A stretch of 64,000 nucleotides of DNA from Aquabacterium fontiphilum (GCF_009909205.1 NZ_JAAAPN010000005.1:210847-274846), one strand, 5' to 3'. Shown: positions 35,533-45,280, counted from the first letter of the stretch. Notes: generated from the letters alone by a model not told the origin. Program-made: numbers and translations.

Positions 35533-36483
35533 ATGGCAGAGCTTGTTCACAAGGGCGCGTCGCGCTCGACGACGGCGCTGAATGATGTGTTGGAAGGCAT
35601 GCGGGTGGTCAGCCACAATTCGCTGGCCCTGCTGGGGCTGTGCGCCGTGGTGGCCGTGGTCTTCCTCGCAGGCCGTCCGGAGTGGCGTCATCAAATGGAG
35701 GCGCGCGCCCTGACATGGTTGATGGATCGCGCCACCGCACGCAGCGATGTGGCCGAACTCGACGACGGCGAGGTGTTGCTGGCCATGGCCGAGCCCGAAG
35801 CGATTCAGCGTGTCACGGCGGCGCCTGTGTCGGAACTGACGAGCCAGCAGGCCGCGGTCACGATGTGGATTGCGCGCCGCTACAGCGTGGCCCCCGAGCC
35901 CGTGGGGCGCATCGTGCAGGAGGCCTGGCACGTGGGCAAGCGCATGGGTGTGGAGCCGACGCTGGTGCTGGCCGTCATGGCCATCGAGTCAGGGTTCAAC
36001 CCGTTTGCGCAAAGCCAGGTGGGCGCCCAGGGGTTGATGCAGGTGATGACCCGGGTGCACCACGACAAGTACGAGGCGTTCGGTGGCCGCCACGCGGCGT
36101 TTGACCCGTTGACCAATGTCAAGGTGGGCGTGCAGGTGCTCAAGGACTGCATTCGCCGGGCCGGCAGCCTGGAAGGCGGCTTGAAGTTTTACGTTGGCGC
36201 GGCCAACCTGCCGCATGACCGTGGCTACGTCGCCAAGGTGCTGGCCGAGCAGGGCTATCTGCGCCAGGTGGCATCCGGTGGCAAGGTGGCGCTCAATGCG
36301 CCGCTGCCCCAAGGCGTGTTGATGTACTCCACCCGTCCTGCCGCAGCTGCCGATGCCGAGGCGCTGGATGGTGGTGTGGCGCCTGCGGCTCCGGGCGTCA
36401 GCCCGTCGGCACCGAAGTCGCATGAGGCTCCCTCGCCTTTGCCGGCTTCTCCGGACCGCCCAGAACGGGTGGCGGCCGCCTGA
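35533..36483 (+). CDS. Lytic transglycosylase (SLT domain), membrane anchored
   Basis: A 316-residue murein-cleaving enzyme. One membrane helix lies at about 29-47, followed by a linker and an SLT domain (about 135-240) with the catalytic glutamate in MAIESGFNPFAQSQ and the signature GAQGLMQVM. The C-terminal 60 residues are Ala/Pro-rich and disordered. AAAGGAG precedes the ATG. It stands alone between the divergent ubiD and the glyA riboswitch. The substrate is assigned from the family only. Confidence 0.88.
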   Translation: MAELVHKGASRSTTALNDVLEGMRVVSHNSLALLGLCAVVAVVFLAGRPEWRHQMEARALTWLMDRATARSDVAELDDGEVLLAMAEPEAIQRVTAAPVSELTSQQAAVTMWIARRYSVAPEPVGRIVQEAWHVGKRMGVEPTLVLAVMAIESGFNPFAQSQVGAQGLMQVMTRVHHDKYEAFGGRHAAFDPLTNVKVGVQVLKDCIRRAGSLEGGLKFYVGAANLPHDRGYVAKVLAEQGYLRQVASGGKVALNAPLPQGVLMYSTRPAAAADAEALDGGVAPAAPGVSPSAPKSHEAPSPLPASPDRPERVAAA

Positions 36484-36508
36484 CAGACCGGGCGCAACTC
36501 GCTACAAT
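36480..36508 (+). promoter_or_regulatory. Promoter of the riboswitch-glyA transcript
   Basis: CTGACA (36480-36485) and TACAAT (36503-36508), spaced by 17 bases, each match 5 of 6 consensus positions. Transcription would start near 36515, at the 5' edge of the ZTP riboswitch. The -35 overlaps the stop codon of the transglycosylase. Confidence 0.75.
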
Positions 36509-36513
36509 CCGCC

Positions 36514-36645
36514 CGTCACGCGACTGGCGATACCGGGGCGTGCGGTCGGTCTGACCGCGGCGGCCCGCAGGTGGTGAACCACCGGGGAGCGTGACCGGCC
36601 CTGAGCACTGTTGGGCCGTTCCGCCGTGCGCCTGGGCAGCCCTCA
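36514..36645 (+). promoter_or_regulatory. ZMP/ZTP riboswitch (pfl motif)
   Basis: The conserved parts of the pfl RNA are all present in order: CGACTGGCGATA (36521-36532), a variable stem CGGTCGGTCTGACCG, GTGGTGAACCACCGGGGAGC (36571-36590), and the 3' half CCGCCGTGCGCCTGGGCA (36621-36638). This aptamer senses ZMP/ZTP, which accumulates when 10-formyl-tetrahydrofolate is short, and is known upstream of one-carbon genes such as glyA. The 70 bases after it must hold the switch that controls glyA expression; no strong terminator with a U-tract is visible there, so control of translation is possible. Confidence 0.92.
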
Positions 36646-36714
36646 CCCCCGACGTTGCTGGATCAGCCAGGCGTCGGCCTGCGGGTCTTCCACTTCGAAG
36701 AGAACTGCCACGTC

Positions 36715-37977
36715 ATGTTTGACCGCGCCAAGCACACCATCGCCAATGTCGATCCCGAGCTGTTCGCCGCCATCCAGGCCGAGAACCAGCGCCAGGAAGA
36801 CCACATCGAGCTGATCGCTTCCGAGAACTACACCTCGCCGGCCGTGATGGAAGCCCAGGGCTCCCAGCTGACCAACAAGTACGCCGAGGGCTACCCCGGC
36901 AAGCGCTACTACGGCGGTTGCGAGCATGTCGATGTTGTCGAGCAATTGGCCATTGATCGCCTGAAACAGCTGTACGGGGCAAACTTTGCCAACGTGCAGG
37001 CCAACTCCGGTTCGCAGGCCAACCAGTCGGTGTTCTTTGCGTTGCTGCAGCCCGGCGACACCATCATGGGCATGAGTCTGGCCGAGGGCGGCCACCTGAC
37101 CCATGGCATGCAGCTCAACATGTCGGGCAAGTGGTTCAAGGTCGTGTCCTACGGCCTGAACGAGCAGGAAGACATCGACTACGACAAGATGGAAGCTCTG
37201 GCGCGCGAGCACAAGCCCAAGCTGATCATCGCTGGCGCCTCCGCCTTCGCCCTGCGCATCGACTTCGAGCGTTTCGCCAAGATCGCCAAGGAAGTCGGTG
37301 CCTACTTCATGGTCGACATGGCCCACTACGCCGGCCTGATTGCCGCGGGTGTGTACCCCAACCCCGTGCCGCACGCCGATGTGGTCACCTCGACCACCCA
37401 CAAGAGCCTGCGTGGCCCGCGTGGCGGCATCGTGCTGAGCAACAACGAAGAGATCGCCAAGAAAATCAACTCGGCCATCTTCCCCGGGATCCAGGGTGGT
37501 CCGCTGATGCACGTCATTGCTGGTAAGGCCGTGGCCTTCAAGGAAGCCCTGTCGCCCGAGTTCAAGGCCTATCAGCAGCAGGTCGTCAAGAACGCTGCGG
37601 CCCTGGCCGACACGCTGACCCAGCGTGGCCTGCGCATCGTCTCGGGGCGCACTGAAAGCCACGTGATGCTGGTCGACCTGCGCCCCAAGAACCTGACGGG
37701 CAAGGAAGCCGAAGCCATCCTGGGCGCCGCGCACATCACCTGCAACAAGAACGGCATCCCCAACGACCCGCAGAAGCCGATGGTGACCTCGGGCATCCGT
37801 CTGGGCTCGCCGGCCATGACCACCCGCGGCTTCAAGGAAGAGCAGGCTGTGATCGTGGGCAACCTGATTGCCGATGTGCTGGACAACCCGCACGACGAGG
37901 CCACCATCGCACGCGTGCGCGAGCAGGTCTCGGCGCTGACGCGTCAGTTCCCGGTGTACACCGGCCAGGCCGCCTGA
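36715..37977 (+). CDS. glyA: Serine hydroxymethyltransferase
   Basis: A 420-residue PLP enzyme that converts serine and tetrahydrofolate to glycine and methylene-tetrahydrofolate. The PLP lysine lies in [16 protein letters not shown] (about residues 222-237), and IELIASENY and [13 protein letters not shown] near the start are diagnostic. The ATG at 36715 is chosen over the frame opening at 36655, which would lie inside the regulatory leader. The ZTP riboswitch upstream ties its expression to folate one-carbon status. nrdR follows after 7 bases. Confidence 0.98.
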   Translation: MFDRAKHTIANVDPELFAAIQAENQRQEDHIELIASENYTSPAVMEAQGSQLTNKYAEGYPGKRYYGGCEHVDVVEQLAIDRLKQLYGANFANVQANSGSQANQSVFFALLQPGDTIMGMSLAEGGHLTHGMQLNMSGKWFKVVSYGLNEQEDIDYDKMEALAREHKPKLIIAGASAFALRIDFERFAKIAKEVGAYFMVDMAHYAGLIAAGVYPNPVPHADVVTSTTHKSLRGPRGGIVLSNNEEIAKKINSAIFPGIQGGPLMHVIAGKAVAFKEALSPEFKAYQQQVVKNAAALADTLTQRGLRIVSGRTESHVMLVDLRPKNLTGKEAEAILGAAHITCNKNGIPNDPQKPMVTSGIRLGSPAMTTRGFKEEQAVIVGNLIADVLDNPHDEATIARVREQVSALTRQFPVYTGQAA

Positions 37978-37984
37978 GTCGGCG

Positions 37985-38452
37985 ATGCGCTGCCCCTTCT
38001 GCGGCCATCTGGAGACCCAGGTCGTCGAGACCCGCGATTCGGCGGAAGGGGACAGCATCCGCCGCCGCCGCAAATGCGGCGGCTGCGACAAGCGCTTCAC
38101 CACGTATGAGCGCGCTGAGATCGAGTTGCCGGCCATCGTCAAGCGCGATGGCCGCCGCACCGATTTCGACCGAGCCAAGCTCAAGGGCTCGATGATGCTG
38201 GCGCTGCGCAAGCGACCGGTCAGCGCCGAGGCGCTGGAAAGCGCCCTGGAGGCCATCGAGGCGCGCCTGCGCCAGTCTGGCGAGAAGGAAGTCGACTCGA
38301 CTTGGCTGGGTGAGGCGGTGATGCGCGAGCTGCGCAAGCTCGACAAGGTAGCCTACGTGCGCTTTGCGTCCGTCTACCGCAGCTTCGATGACGTCAACGA
38401 GTTTGTGGCGGCCATCAAGGAAACGGGCAAGAAGGCGCGTGACGCGGATTGA
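37985..38452 (+). CDS. nrdR: Transcriptional repressor NrdR
   Basis: The 155-residue repressor of ribonucleotide reductase genes. The N-terminal zinc ribbon uses CPFC (3-6) and CGGC, followed by FTTYER and an ATP-cone domain (about 49-139) that reads ATP/dATP. It is cotranscribed with glyA, a frequent arrangement that links one-carbon supply for thymidylate with deoxynucleotide synthesis. Confidence 0.97.
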   Translation: MRCPFCGHLETQVVETRDSAEGDSIRRRRKCGGCDKRFTTYERAEIELPAIVKRDGRRTDFDRAKLKGSMMLALRKRPVSAEALESALEAIEARLRQSGEKEVDSTWLGEAVMRELRKLDKVAYVRFASVYRSFDDVNEFVAAIKETGKKARDAD

Positions 38453-38489
38453 GGCGTCGCGCTGCCCCCACTGCTCCCCCCTGGCGCGT

Positions 38490-38942
38490 TCAGCGCCAGC
38501 AATCCTGAACTGTGGCGCCGCTTCCCGTGACGCCTCTGGCCCCCGTGTGGGTGAGGGTGAAGTTGCCGCAGCGGTCGTTGGCCTGTGCACCTGTTGCGGT
38601 CGCGGTGAGCGTGAAAGCGCCAGCGTCGACGGCACTGATGCTCAAGGTATAAGCCGCGGTGCCGGCTCTGGGCGAGGCTTGCAGCGTGCCGGGCAGCGCA
38701 TTGGCGGTGGCGCCATCAAGTTGGAGGTCGTACCGGTTGTGGGCGGCATAGAAGCGCTGCATGTGCTGCGCGGCTTCCATCAGTACGGCCTGCGCATCGG
38801 CCCGGCGGCTGCGTGCCACCTGCTCCGTGTAGGCCGGGTAGGCCACGCTGGCGAGGATGGCGACGATGGCCACCGTGATCATCAGCTCGATCAGGGTGAA
38901 GCCGCGCAGCGTGGCCGGGAGTGGGTGGAAATGGTTTGTCAT
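38490..38942 (-). CDS. pilE: Type IV pilin-like protein (PilE minor pilin)
   Basis: A 150-residue pilin. After a 13-residue leader, prepilin peptidase would cut RG|FTLIELM, leaving methylated Phe and the glutamate at position +5; the hydrophobic helix runs to about residue 40. The globular part has two cysteines (DRCGNF near 123 and DCWR at the end) that would close the D-region disulfide. It is last in the minor pilin operon and overlaps pilY1 by 4 bases. Confidence 0.9.
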   Translation of the reverse strand: MTNHFHPLPATLRGFTLIELMITVAIVAILASVAYPAYTEQVARSRRADAQAVLMEAAQHMQRFYAAHNRYDLQLDGATANALPGTLQASPRAGTAAYTLSISAVDAGAFTLTATATGAQANDRCGNFTLTHTGARGVTGSGATVQDCWR

Positions 38943-41900
38943 CGGGCAGCCGGGGGCAGGATGCGTTGCCAGACGCGGTCCTGGATGGTGAGGGTGGTGG
39001 GCTCAGGCGGATCTTCCGGGCGCGGGTACACCTTGATCGCGATGCCGCCGTCGCTGAACTCGGACCGGCCAGGCGTGCCGTCTGGCGTGCCGTTGCCACG
39101 CAGCAGGGCCGGGTCGCCGGTGGCCGTGCGGGCCAGGCCGGCGTAGCTGGCATCGTTGCCATCGACCACCCCATTGCCATCGGTGTCATACACCGGACGG
39201 CTGAACTGGCCGCCGTACCAGACGGGCAGCAGGAAGTCGTAGGCCCGCCCGCGGCTCGCTTCGCAGCCTACGGCGCCCACGGCGGGGGTCAGCGTGCTGA
39301 AGTAGACAAAGTCGTCAAACAGCTTGGGCGCGAAGGTCACACGCGGGCGGTCTGCGGGCGCGCCCTCGCCCGCCGGTATGTCGAGGTCGACATACCAACC
39401 GCGCTGTGATCCGCTGACGGTGTTGCTACTGAGAGCCAGAAAGCGGGTGTCCTGGGTGCGCGAGATGGTCTGGCTGGCAAGGTCCATACGACGAACCACT
39501 GCGGTGCCTGCGGGCGCCGGGCTGGGAGCCGCTGAATCGGTGATGCCATACATGGTCTGAACCTGGGTGGTCTGCCGGTCGCGCTCTTCCAGCAGCTTGC
39601 CGGTGCCGAACAGCACGATCAGCTCATCGCGCCGGCGCCACACTGTCGGAGCGGCGGTGATGGGCTGAGCGTTGCCTGCCGCATCGACCGCCTCAAACAG
39701 CGGTTGACCGCCATGGCCCACCACCACGTTGCCGCCGTCGACGTCGAAGCGCCAGAGCCGGCCCTGCAAATCCCCACCAAACACCGCCAGCACGTTCTTC
39801 TGCGCATTGCGTACCAGCGTCACGCCAGACAGTCCATTTGCGCCGGCTGCGCCGACCGGTATACGCTGCACAGCGCCGCTTGCCAAGTCGATCATCAGCA
39901 AGTTGGCCTGGCCGTTTGCGCTGGCCGCGCCATTGCCGACGAACACCTTCCATTCCCCATTGGGCAAGCGGCCGACCTCGGCGCGGGACAGGATGTGTCC
40001 GACGTGGGGTGCGAGGTCGCTTGGCCATCCAGCTGTCAAATCCCACAGCAGTTCTGGCTCGTCGTCGTTCAGTGGAAGCTTCAACGCAAACAGGCCTTTG
40101 CCGCCGGCGCCCAGGCTGCCGAGCAGCACATTGGTCCATTCGCCGCGGATCTGGCTGTCGTGTTCAGACAAGGGCCCATCCACGAAGTAGCGGTGGCCGC
40201 TGGCGCCCGTGCCTGTGCCGTAATCCTGCGCCGTCAACAGATGCAGGTTGGGCAGCACGCCTCGCGGGACGAAGGCGAAGCGCTCCGAGCCGTTCGCCAG
40301 GTCGAAGCCATGCAGCATGCCGCCGTTGCTGCCGATGAAGGCCAGAGGAAGTGGGCGATTCAGCTTGCGCGAGCGAAAGCCGGCGTAGCCGTTGTCGATG
40401 CCCGTGCCGTCGTCGGCGTAGCCCATGTCCACACCGCCTCGTGCGAGCACAGGCGCGCTGTTGATGATGTCCGCCAGCAGGCTGTCGCGGCTCCTGAACC
40501 GCCCCTCTTCGCCTCCTTCACGCTGGCGATTGCCGCGAAGGTAGTCGACCAGCTCGAACGAGCCTTGCGTGAGTTCGCTTCGGTTGGTGGCACCCATGGC
40601 ATCCCATGTGAAGTCAGTCAGACGAGCGGTGTCGGGGTTGTAGATGCGAATCTGGCGCACAGGCGTGCCCTGGTTGAGCCAGCTGCTTGCTCGCCACATC
40701 GGCAAGTTGGTCGGAAGCCCGCTTTCGTCCACGGTCCGCCCTTGGGCGTCCAGGCGGAACGCGTAGACCTCACCTGTCCATTCGCCGGTCAGATACTCGG
40801 AGACGAGCTTGATGTTGCCGGACTGCAGATTGGGGCCCGCCGTGGCCACGGCGCCTTCCCGCAGGCTTTCGGCGCGGGCTTGGCCCACGGCCTTGCGGAC
40901 GGCTTCCTGCAGGTCACCCGCCGAGCGCACACTGAAGTAGGCCCCACGGCTGTTGACGGCGGCGTGCCAGAGGTCGTCGATCTTCGCGGCATCGTTCGTG
41001 GCAGGGTCGGGCCATTCCAGCCGGCCCGCCTCGATGTCGGCCAGGGCGGTGCGGCGGTCCAGCGTGCCGTCCACCCCCATGCCGACGGTGAACTGGCTGA
41101 GATGCTGCCAGGTGGCCGGGTTGCGACGGCTGGCCACGACCTGGTTGGGCGCGCCCGACAGGTCGTTGGCCCAGTACTTGAGCGCGAAGTCGGCCAGTGT
41201 GTTGCTGTAGCCTGTGGCTGAGGTGCTCGCTCGGTCGCGGTAGGGGCGCTCCGGCTGGTAGACGGTACCCACGCCAGCTTGGGTGATCGTGCTGCCGTCC
41301 AGGTTGCCGACCAATCGCGCCGAACCGATGCTGCCACCGAGCGCACCTTCGTTGATGGGGTCGTCGTTGTAGTAGCCGTCTGTCGTCAGGATGTTGTATG
41401 AGCGGCGGCATGCGGCAAGGGTGGTCGCGCTGCTGCCTGGCGCGTCTGCCCAGGGGCTGTCCGAGCCTGCACGCTGGAAATAGCGACCGACTTCGTCCAG
41501 TGCCGTGCGCAGCGGTGTGCCTTGATAGCTCGTGAAGCGCGAGCTGGTCTGGATGGCACTCAGGAAGTTTCGCCGGTGCGCTGGCGATAGGTCCCGCACG
41601 CCTTGAATGATGGGGTTTCCGCCGTCGTGCCATCGGTTTATCCGGGTGTGATGGAGCGTGGTCCAGCCCAGGCGGACGATGTCGTCCAGGCTGTGGAAGG
41701 CTTCGCTCAGCGCACCCTTGGCGACGAGGCTGCGTGTGCGGTAATAGACGAACCAGTTTGCAAAGTTGCGCTGCTCTTCTGCGCGGCTGCAGCGATTGCG
41801 GGCTGCCAGCGAGACGCAGTCGGTGCGCCCCGGTCCACGCGGAAAGTCGGCATCGTTGGCGACGTCGTGCAGATGCCAGCTCGTGACCTCATTGGGGTGG

Positions 41901-42538
41901 CTGTTGGGCTTGAGCGTGTAGTAGATCGCGGGGTGATGCGACCGCGAGTCCAACGTGAATGTGTTGGCCAGGTTGACGAACGGCTCGGTGCTGGTGCGCG
42001 TACCGCCTGCGCCACGCGGGATGGGGTTGATGTAGGCGCGTGTGAAAACGCCGTCGTCGTAGCGCTGGCCCGTCGACGTGCCGTCGTGGCGGACCCAGGG
42101 GCGGTAGCGTACCTCGGGGTTGTAGTAAATGGTGTTGATGGCGGCCGATCGAAGCTTGATCTGTTCGCGGAGGGGGTCTACACGGGTTTCGGCCTTGAAC
42201 GCCGGCATCACCCCGCCGAACCGTGTGGCTCCGCGCTCGTAGTCGTCATCGGGATGGGGCACCCACTGCGTCGGCCCCTTGACCGAGAAAGCGACGGTCT
42301 CGACCCGACCGTTGAGCGTGAAGGTGAGCTTGGCGCTGTCTTCTGGCATGTGCCTCAAGGACATCGAGCCCGACGTGTCGAGCGTCAGCATGAGATTGGG
42401 CTTGGGCAGGGCGCCACTGTCGGCCACCAGCGGGCGCTGAGCCAGCTCTAGCGCCCAGGCCGATGTACTGGTCAGTTGCATGGCCGACAGCGACAGCCAG
42501 ACGAACACACGGTGGGCTGCGGGTTGCAGAGATGACAT
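38939..42538 (-). CDS. pilY1: Type IV pilus tip-associated protein PilY1
   Basis: A 1199-residue secreted protein with a signal peptide (about 1-30) and a von Willebrand A-like region starting LMLTLDTSGSMS, where Asp54, Ser56 and Ser58 form the metal site. The C-terminal half is the PilY1 beta-propeller (PilC-type), with WRFDVDGGNVVVGHGG and an aspartate-rich calcium loop DTDGNGVVDGNDASY near residue 1120. PilY1 primes pilus assembly and acts in adhesion and surface sensing. The ATG at 42538 follows AGGAGG; the longer frame reads into pilX. It sits between pilX and pilE. Confidence 0.93.
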   Translation of the reverse strand: MSSLQPAAHRVFVWLSLSAMQLTSTSAWALELAQRPLVADSGALPKPNLMLTLDTSGSMSLRHMPEDSAKLTFTLNGRVETVAFSVKGPTQWVPHPDDDYERGATRFGGVMPAFKAETRVDPLREQIKLRSAAINTIYYNPEVRYRPWVRHDGTSTGQRYDDGVFTRAYINPIPRGAGGTRTSTEPFVNLANTFTLDSRSHHPAIYYTLKPNSHPNEVTSWHLHDVANDADFPRGPGRTDCVSLAARNRCSRAEEQRNFANWFVYYRTRSLVAKGALSEAFHSLDDIVRLGWTTLHHTRINRWHDGGNPIIQGVRDLSPAHRRNFLSAIQTSSRFTSYQGTPLRTALDEVGRYFQRAGSDSPWADAPGSSATTLAACRRSYNILTTDGYYNDDPINEGALGGSIGSARLVGNLDGSTITQAGVGTVYQPERPYRDRASTSATGYSNTLADFALKYWANDLSGAPNQVVASRRNPATWQHLSQFTVGMGVDGTLDRRTALADIEAGRLEWPDPATNDAAKIDDLWHAAVNSRGAYFSVRSAGDLQEAVRKAVGQARAESLREGAVATAGPNLQSGNIKLVSEYLTGEWTGEVYAFRLDAQGRTVDESGLPTNLPMWRASSWLNQGTPVRQIRIYNPDTARLTDFTWDAMGATNRSELTQGSFELVDYLRGNRQREGGEEGRFRSRDSLLADIINSAPVLARGGVDMGYADDGTGIDNGYAGFRSRKLNRPLPLAFIGSNGGMLHGFDLANGSERFAFVPRGVLPNLHLLTAQDYGTGTGASGHRYFVDGPLSEHDSQIRGEWTNVLLGSLGAGGKGLFALKLPLNDDEPELLWDLTAGWPSDLAPHVGHILSRAEVGRLPNGEWKVFVGNGAASANGQANLLMIDLASGAVQRIPVGAAGANGLSGVTLVRNAQKNVLAVFGGDLQGRLWRFDVDGGNVVVGHGGQPLFEAVDAAGNAQPITAAPTVWRRRDELIVLFGTGKLLEERDRQTTQVQTMYGITDSAAPSPAPAGTAVVRRMDLASQTISRTQDTRFLALSSNTVSGSQRGWYVDLDIPAGEGAPADRPRVTFAPKLFDDFVYFSTLTPAVGAVGCEASRGRAYDFLLPVWYGGQFSRPVYDTDGNGVVDGNDASYAGLARTATGDPALLRGNGTPDGTPGRSEFSDGGIAIKVYPRPEDPPEPTTLTIQDRVWQRILPPAAR

Positions 42539-42570
42539 GGGACCCTCCTGATGGATGTGGCGCTGGGCGT

Positions 42571-43086
42571 TCAGCGCTGTATCCGCAGCGTGGACTGAAG
42601 CCACACCACCGAGCCGCGGATGGTTTCGCCTGTGTTGTTGGCCTCGTGGTCCGGGCTGAAGCCGCGTGCGGTGACGATGACCACGCTCTGGCCGTTGCCC
42701 ACGCTGCTGTACTCGGCCATGCACTGAGGCAGCCGCGTGGGCGTGAAGGAAGCCTCAGCGCTGGCCACGTCCTCCCTCGTGAGCGTCACGGGCGCGGATG
42801 TGCCCGCCGCGGCATCCCAGTTGTTGCGGTTGTCCCAATGCGCCGGGACCTGATAGGCCTTGATGTCCAGCGGCACCGTCGTCCGCACAATGCCGGCTTC
42901 ACAGTGACGCAGGGCAATCTGCGCGGCTTCTTGCGCGAGCGCTTCGCTTCGCAGGTTCTGGGTGACCGTGTCGCTGCTGAGCGATTGCCGCATGGTGCCC
43001 ACGCTGGCCAGGCCGATGACGACCAGCATCACGAGCACGACGATGAGCACCACGCCGCGTGGCGGATGAGACGGAATCGGGCGCAT
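42571..43086 (-). CDS. pilX: Minor pilin PilX
   Basis: A 171-residue minor pilin. It has a short leader and RG|VVLIVVLVMLVVIGLASVG as the N-terminal helix; like PilX of other bacteria it lacks the usual glutamate +5. The following segment MRQSLSSDTVTQNLRSEALAQEAAQ is the PilX N-terminal family pattern. It lies 3 bases after pilW and 32 before pilY1. Confidence 0.88.
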   Translation of the reverse strand: MRPIPSHPPRGVVLIVVLVMLVVIGLASVGTMRQSLSSDTVTQNLRSEALAQEAAQIALRHCEAGIVRTTVPLDIKAYQVPAHWDNRNNWDAAAGTSAPVTLTREDVASAEASFTPTRLPQCMAEYSSVGNGQSVVIVTARGFSPDHEANNTGETIRGSVVWLQSTLRIQR

Positions 43087-43089
43087 GGC

Positions 43090-44019
43090 TCAGCCTCCCA
43101 GCCGGTTGGGCAGGTGGATCGTGGAGGTATAGGCGCGGTAGAGCCGGCGATCACCCGGTGTGACCGTGTTGGTTGCTGTCGTACTGGTGGCCGCCTGACA
43201 GGGGTAGTAGGGGGTTGGCGCGTCGAACACCGGCTCTGCACTGACCATCAGCAGGCACACGCGCACGGCCGTCACCGTGCGCCAGTCGGCCTGGGTGACC
43301 GCGCCGATGTTGGCGGCTTCAACGTAGCGGTTGACGATCTGGTCGGGCCGGCCGTTCCCGTTGACGCCGCTCAGGCCGAACCAAATACGCATGTCGGCAA
43401 CGTTCCCCAGCAACTCGCCAGCGGCGGGCAGGTTGGCGCCAGCAGCAGGCGGCGTCGTTGTGCCGCCGTTACCGGCAATGTGCAGACCGTTGTTGATGAC
43501 CAGAAAGCGCGCCTGCGCAAGATAGGGTGGGGTCGTGGAAGCATGAAGGACCTGGCCCATCAGGTCGGTGGGCTCCTGTGGCCCGCCGGGCCGACGCCCT
43601 GGCAAGGAGTTCGCGAGCGTGGCCTGGTAGACCACGGCCAGCGCATCGGGGCGTTCTGTGCCGTTGGAAGCGGTACAGCTCAGGCCAGAGATATCGCGCG
43701 CCAGCGGGTTGGCAAAGCCATGGCTGCAGCCGAAGACGGCTCGACCGGCAAACGCGCGGCTGAGCCCCGTCTCCGTCGCGTTGTCCACGGTGCTGTAGCC
43801 CGCCATGGACACGTAGCGTCGCATCACGCTGAAGGCTGCGCTCGCATCTTCGGTCATGCGGCTGAGCGCCACGCTGGTGCGCTGAGCCTGCCGGGCACTG
43901 AGGTAATTGGCCAGCACGACGCCCACGACCACCAGCCCGAGGGTGAGGGCCACCATCAACTCCACCAGAGTCAGGCCGCGCGCGTGTCGGCGACTGTAAA
44001 GGGTGCAATCGCGTGTCAT
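43090..44019 (-). CDS. pilW: Minor pilin PilW
   Basis: A 309-residue minor pilin. The prepilin cleavage site is RG|LTLVELMVAL with glutamate +5 present, followed by a long helix LGLVVVGVVLANYLSARQAQ. Length and the position between pilV and pilX match PilW. The ATG at 44019 overlaps the pilV stop by 4 bases, which rules against the longer open frame. Several cysteines (for example CSHGFANPLARDISGLSC) probably form disulfides in the periplasm. Confidence 0.88.
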   Translation of the reverse strand: MTRDCTLYSRRHARGLTLVELMVALTLGLVVVGVVLANYLSARQAQRTSVALSRMTEDASAAFSVMRRYVSMAGYSTVDNATETGLSRAFAGRAVFGCSHGFANPLARDISGLSCTASNGTERPDALAVVYQATLANSLPGRRPGGPQEPTDLMGQVLHASTTPPYLAQARFLVINNGLHIAGNGGTTTPPAAGANLPAAGELLGNVADMRIWFGLSGVNGNGRPDQIVNRYVEAANIGAVTQADWRTVTAVRVCLLMVSAEPVFDAPTPYYPCQAATSTTATNTVTPGDRRLYRAYTSTIHLPNRLGG

Positions 44020-44606
44020 GACGCGCTTCCTGCGGCGATGGCGATGCTGAAGTACGCGCAGCGTGGGCGTTCCGACGTGGCTTGCACGCCGGGCGCCGAA
44101 TCCGGGACGAAGGCGGCAGGACACTCACGCGTGTCGTTGCTGGTGTTGCCGACGGCTTCGCCGCTGCCAGCCGGATCGCGCCAAGCGATCCAGACGTCCG
44201 CCAGGCCGCTCGCGCTGTCGACCTGGATGTACGCGTCAGCCTGGGGCAGACTCTGATAAAGCAGCCGGCGCCACTCTGAGAGGTCTTGTGCGGCCATGGC
44301 GTCGGGCGTGGCGCAGGGCTGTGTGCCGGACGCATGGCAGGGTGTGTACGCTGGCTGTGCCGTCATGGCCTCGTACGGCGTCTGGCGGTTGTACAGGCCC
44401 AGCGTGGCTGCGCTCGCGTTGGCGCGCATGCGTTCGCCCAGGTCGGTGGCCAGCAGCGTGGCCTGCGCGCGCAGTTCAGTGGTCTTGTTGAACTTGATCG
44501 CGTTGTTCTGCAGCGCCAGAAGCGCCAGCAGACCGAATGACACGATCAGAAAGGACACCAGCAGCTCAATCATGGTGGCGCCCCGGTGATAAACAGGTAG
44601 AGACAT
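44016..44606 (-). CDS. pilV: Minor pilin PilV
   Basis: A 196-residue minor pilin with cleavage at RG|ATMIELLVSFLIVSFGLL (glutamate +5). Cysteine pairs CHASGTQPC and two further cysteines lie in the globular domain. The ATG at 44606 lies 11 bases downstream of the fimT stop, and pilW follows with a 4-base overlap. Minor pilins of this set form the tip complex that initiates type IV pilus assembly. Confidence 0.87.
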   Translation of the reverse strand: MSLPVYHRGATMIELLVSFLIVSFGLLALLALQNNAIKFNKTTELRAQATLLATDLGERMRANASAATLGLYNRQTPYEAMTAQPAYTPCHASGTQPCATPDAMAAQDLSEWRRLLYQSLPQADAYIQVDSASGLADVWIAWRDPAGSGEAVGNTSNDTRECPAAFVPDSAPGVQATSERPRCAYFSIAIAAGSAS

Positions 44607-44617
44607 GAGCGGGCACC

Positions 44618-45172
44618 TCAGCAGTTGTTCGTGCCGGCCGGCCTGATGGCGACGCGGCCGATCAGGTTCATGCACAGCGTGCGCTGATGAGCGTTGCCGC
44701 TGCCTGGCGTCAGCGTGAGGCGACCTTGGCCGCCGTGGACCACGCCTGTGCTCTGGAAGGTGATGAAGCGCTGGTTGCCTGCGTCCAGCAGGCTGGTGAC
44801 CAGGCTGCCTGCGGCCTCTTGCTCGCGCAACACGGTTTCACCGGTGTCCCGTACGCCGTTGGCGTTGAAGTCTGCAAAGACCAGCCAACCCGATGCGAAG
44901 CCACGGTTGCCGGCGCGTGCGGCGCAGGTCGGCCCGTTTGCCCCGGGCGTGCCCACGACGCACAGGCTGACAGCCTGGCCGCGCTTGAGCGCCTCGCTGC
45001 GCGCAAAACGCAAGTCGCCAGTGAACCGCTCGATGGCGCTCTGCGTGGCCTGCTGCTCGAGAAAGCGCCCCATTGCCGGTGCGGCCAATGACAACGCGAT
45101 GGCCAGCACGGCCAGCGTGATCATCAGCTCGACCAGCGTCACTCCCCGCTGTGTCGAAGTCTTTGTTTTCAT
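44618..45172 (-). CDS. fimT: GspH/FimT family minor pseudopilin
   Basis: A 184-residue pseudopilin with cleavage at RG|VTLVELMITLAVLAIAL and the GspH/FimT domain pattern FTGDLRFARSEALKRGQAVSLC and NRGFASGWLVFADFNANG. In Burkholderiales and pseudomonads FimT heads the fimT-pilV-W-X-Y1-E operon, as here. It is divergent from ribD, with about 108 bases between the starts holding the promoters. Confidence 0.9.
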   Translation of the reverse strand: MKTKTSTQRGVTLVELMITLAVLAIALSLAAPAMGRFLEQQATQSAIERFTGDLRFARSEALKRGQAVSLCVVGTPGANGPTCAARAGNRGFASGWLVFADFNANGVRDTGETVLREQEAAGSLVTSLLDAGNQRFITFQSTGVVHGGQGRLTLTPGSGNAHQRTLCMNLIGRVAIRPAGTNNC

Positions 45173-45280
45173 GCGCGCAGTGTGGTCTGCCTGCGTGTAA
45201 GCGGGTGCAACGGCGGAGACGAGCGGCTGTCCTTGGGCGACGAACGGTCATGCGTCCCCGAAAGGGGGGACAATGTCGCC

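Noticed and set aside
42463-44256. A 597-codon plus-strand frame across the pilX and pilW genes
   Set aside because: The minus-strand minor pilins have clear prepilin sites and overlapping starts; the plus frame has no recognisable feature.
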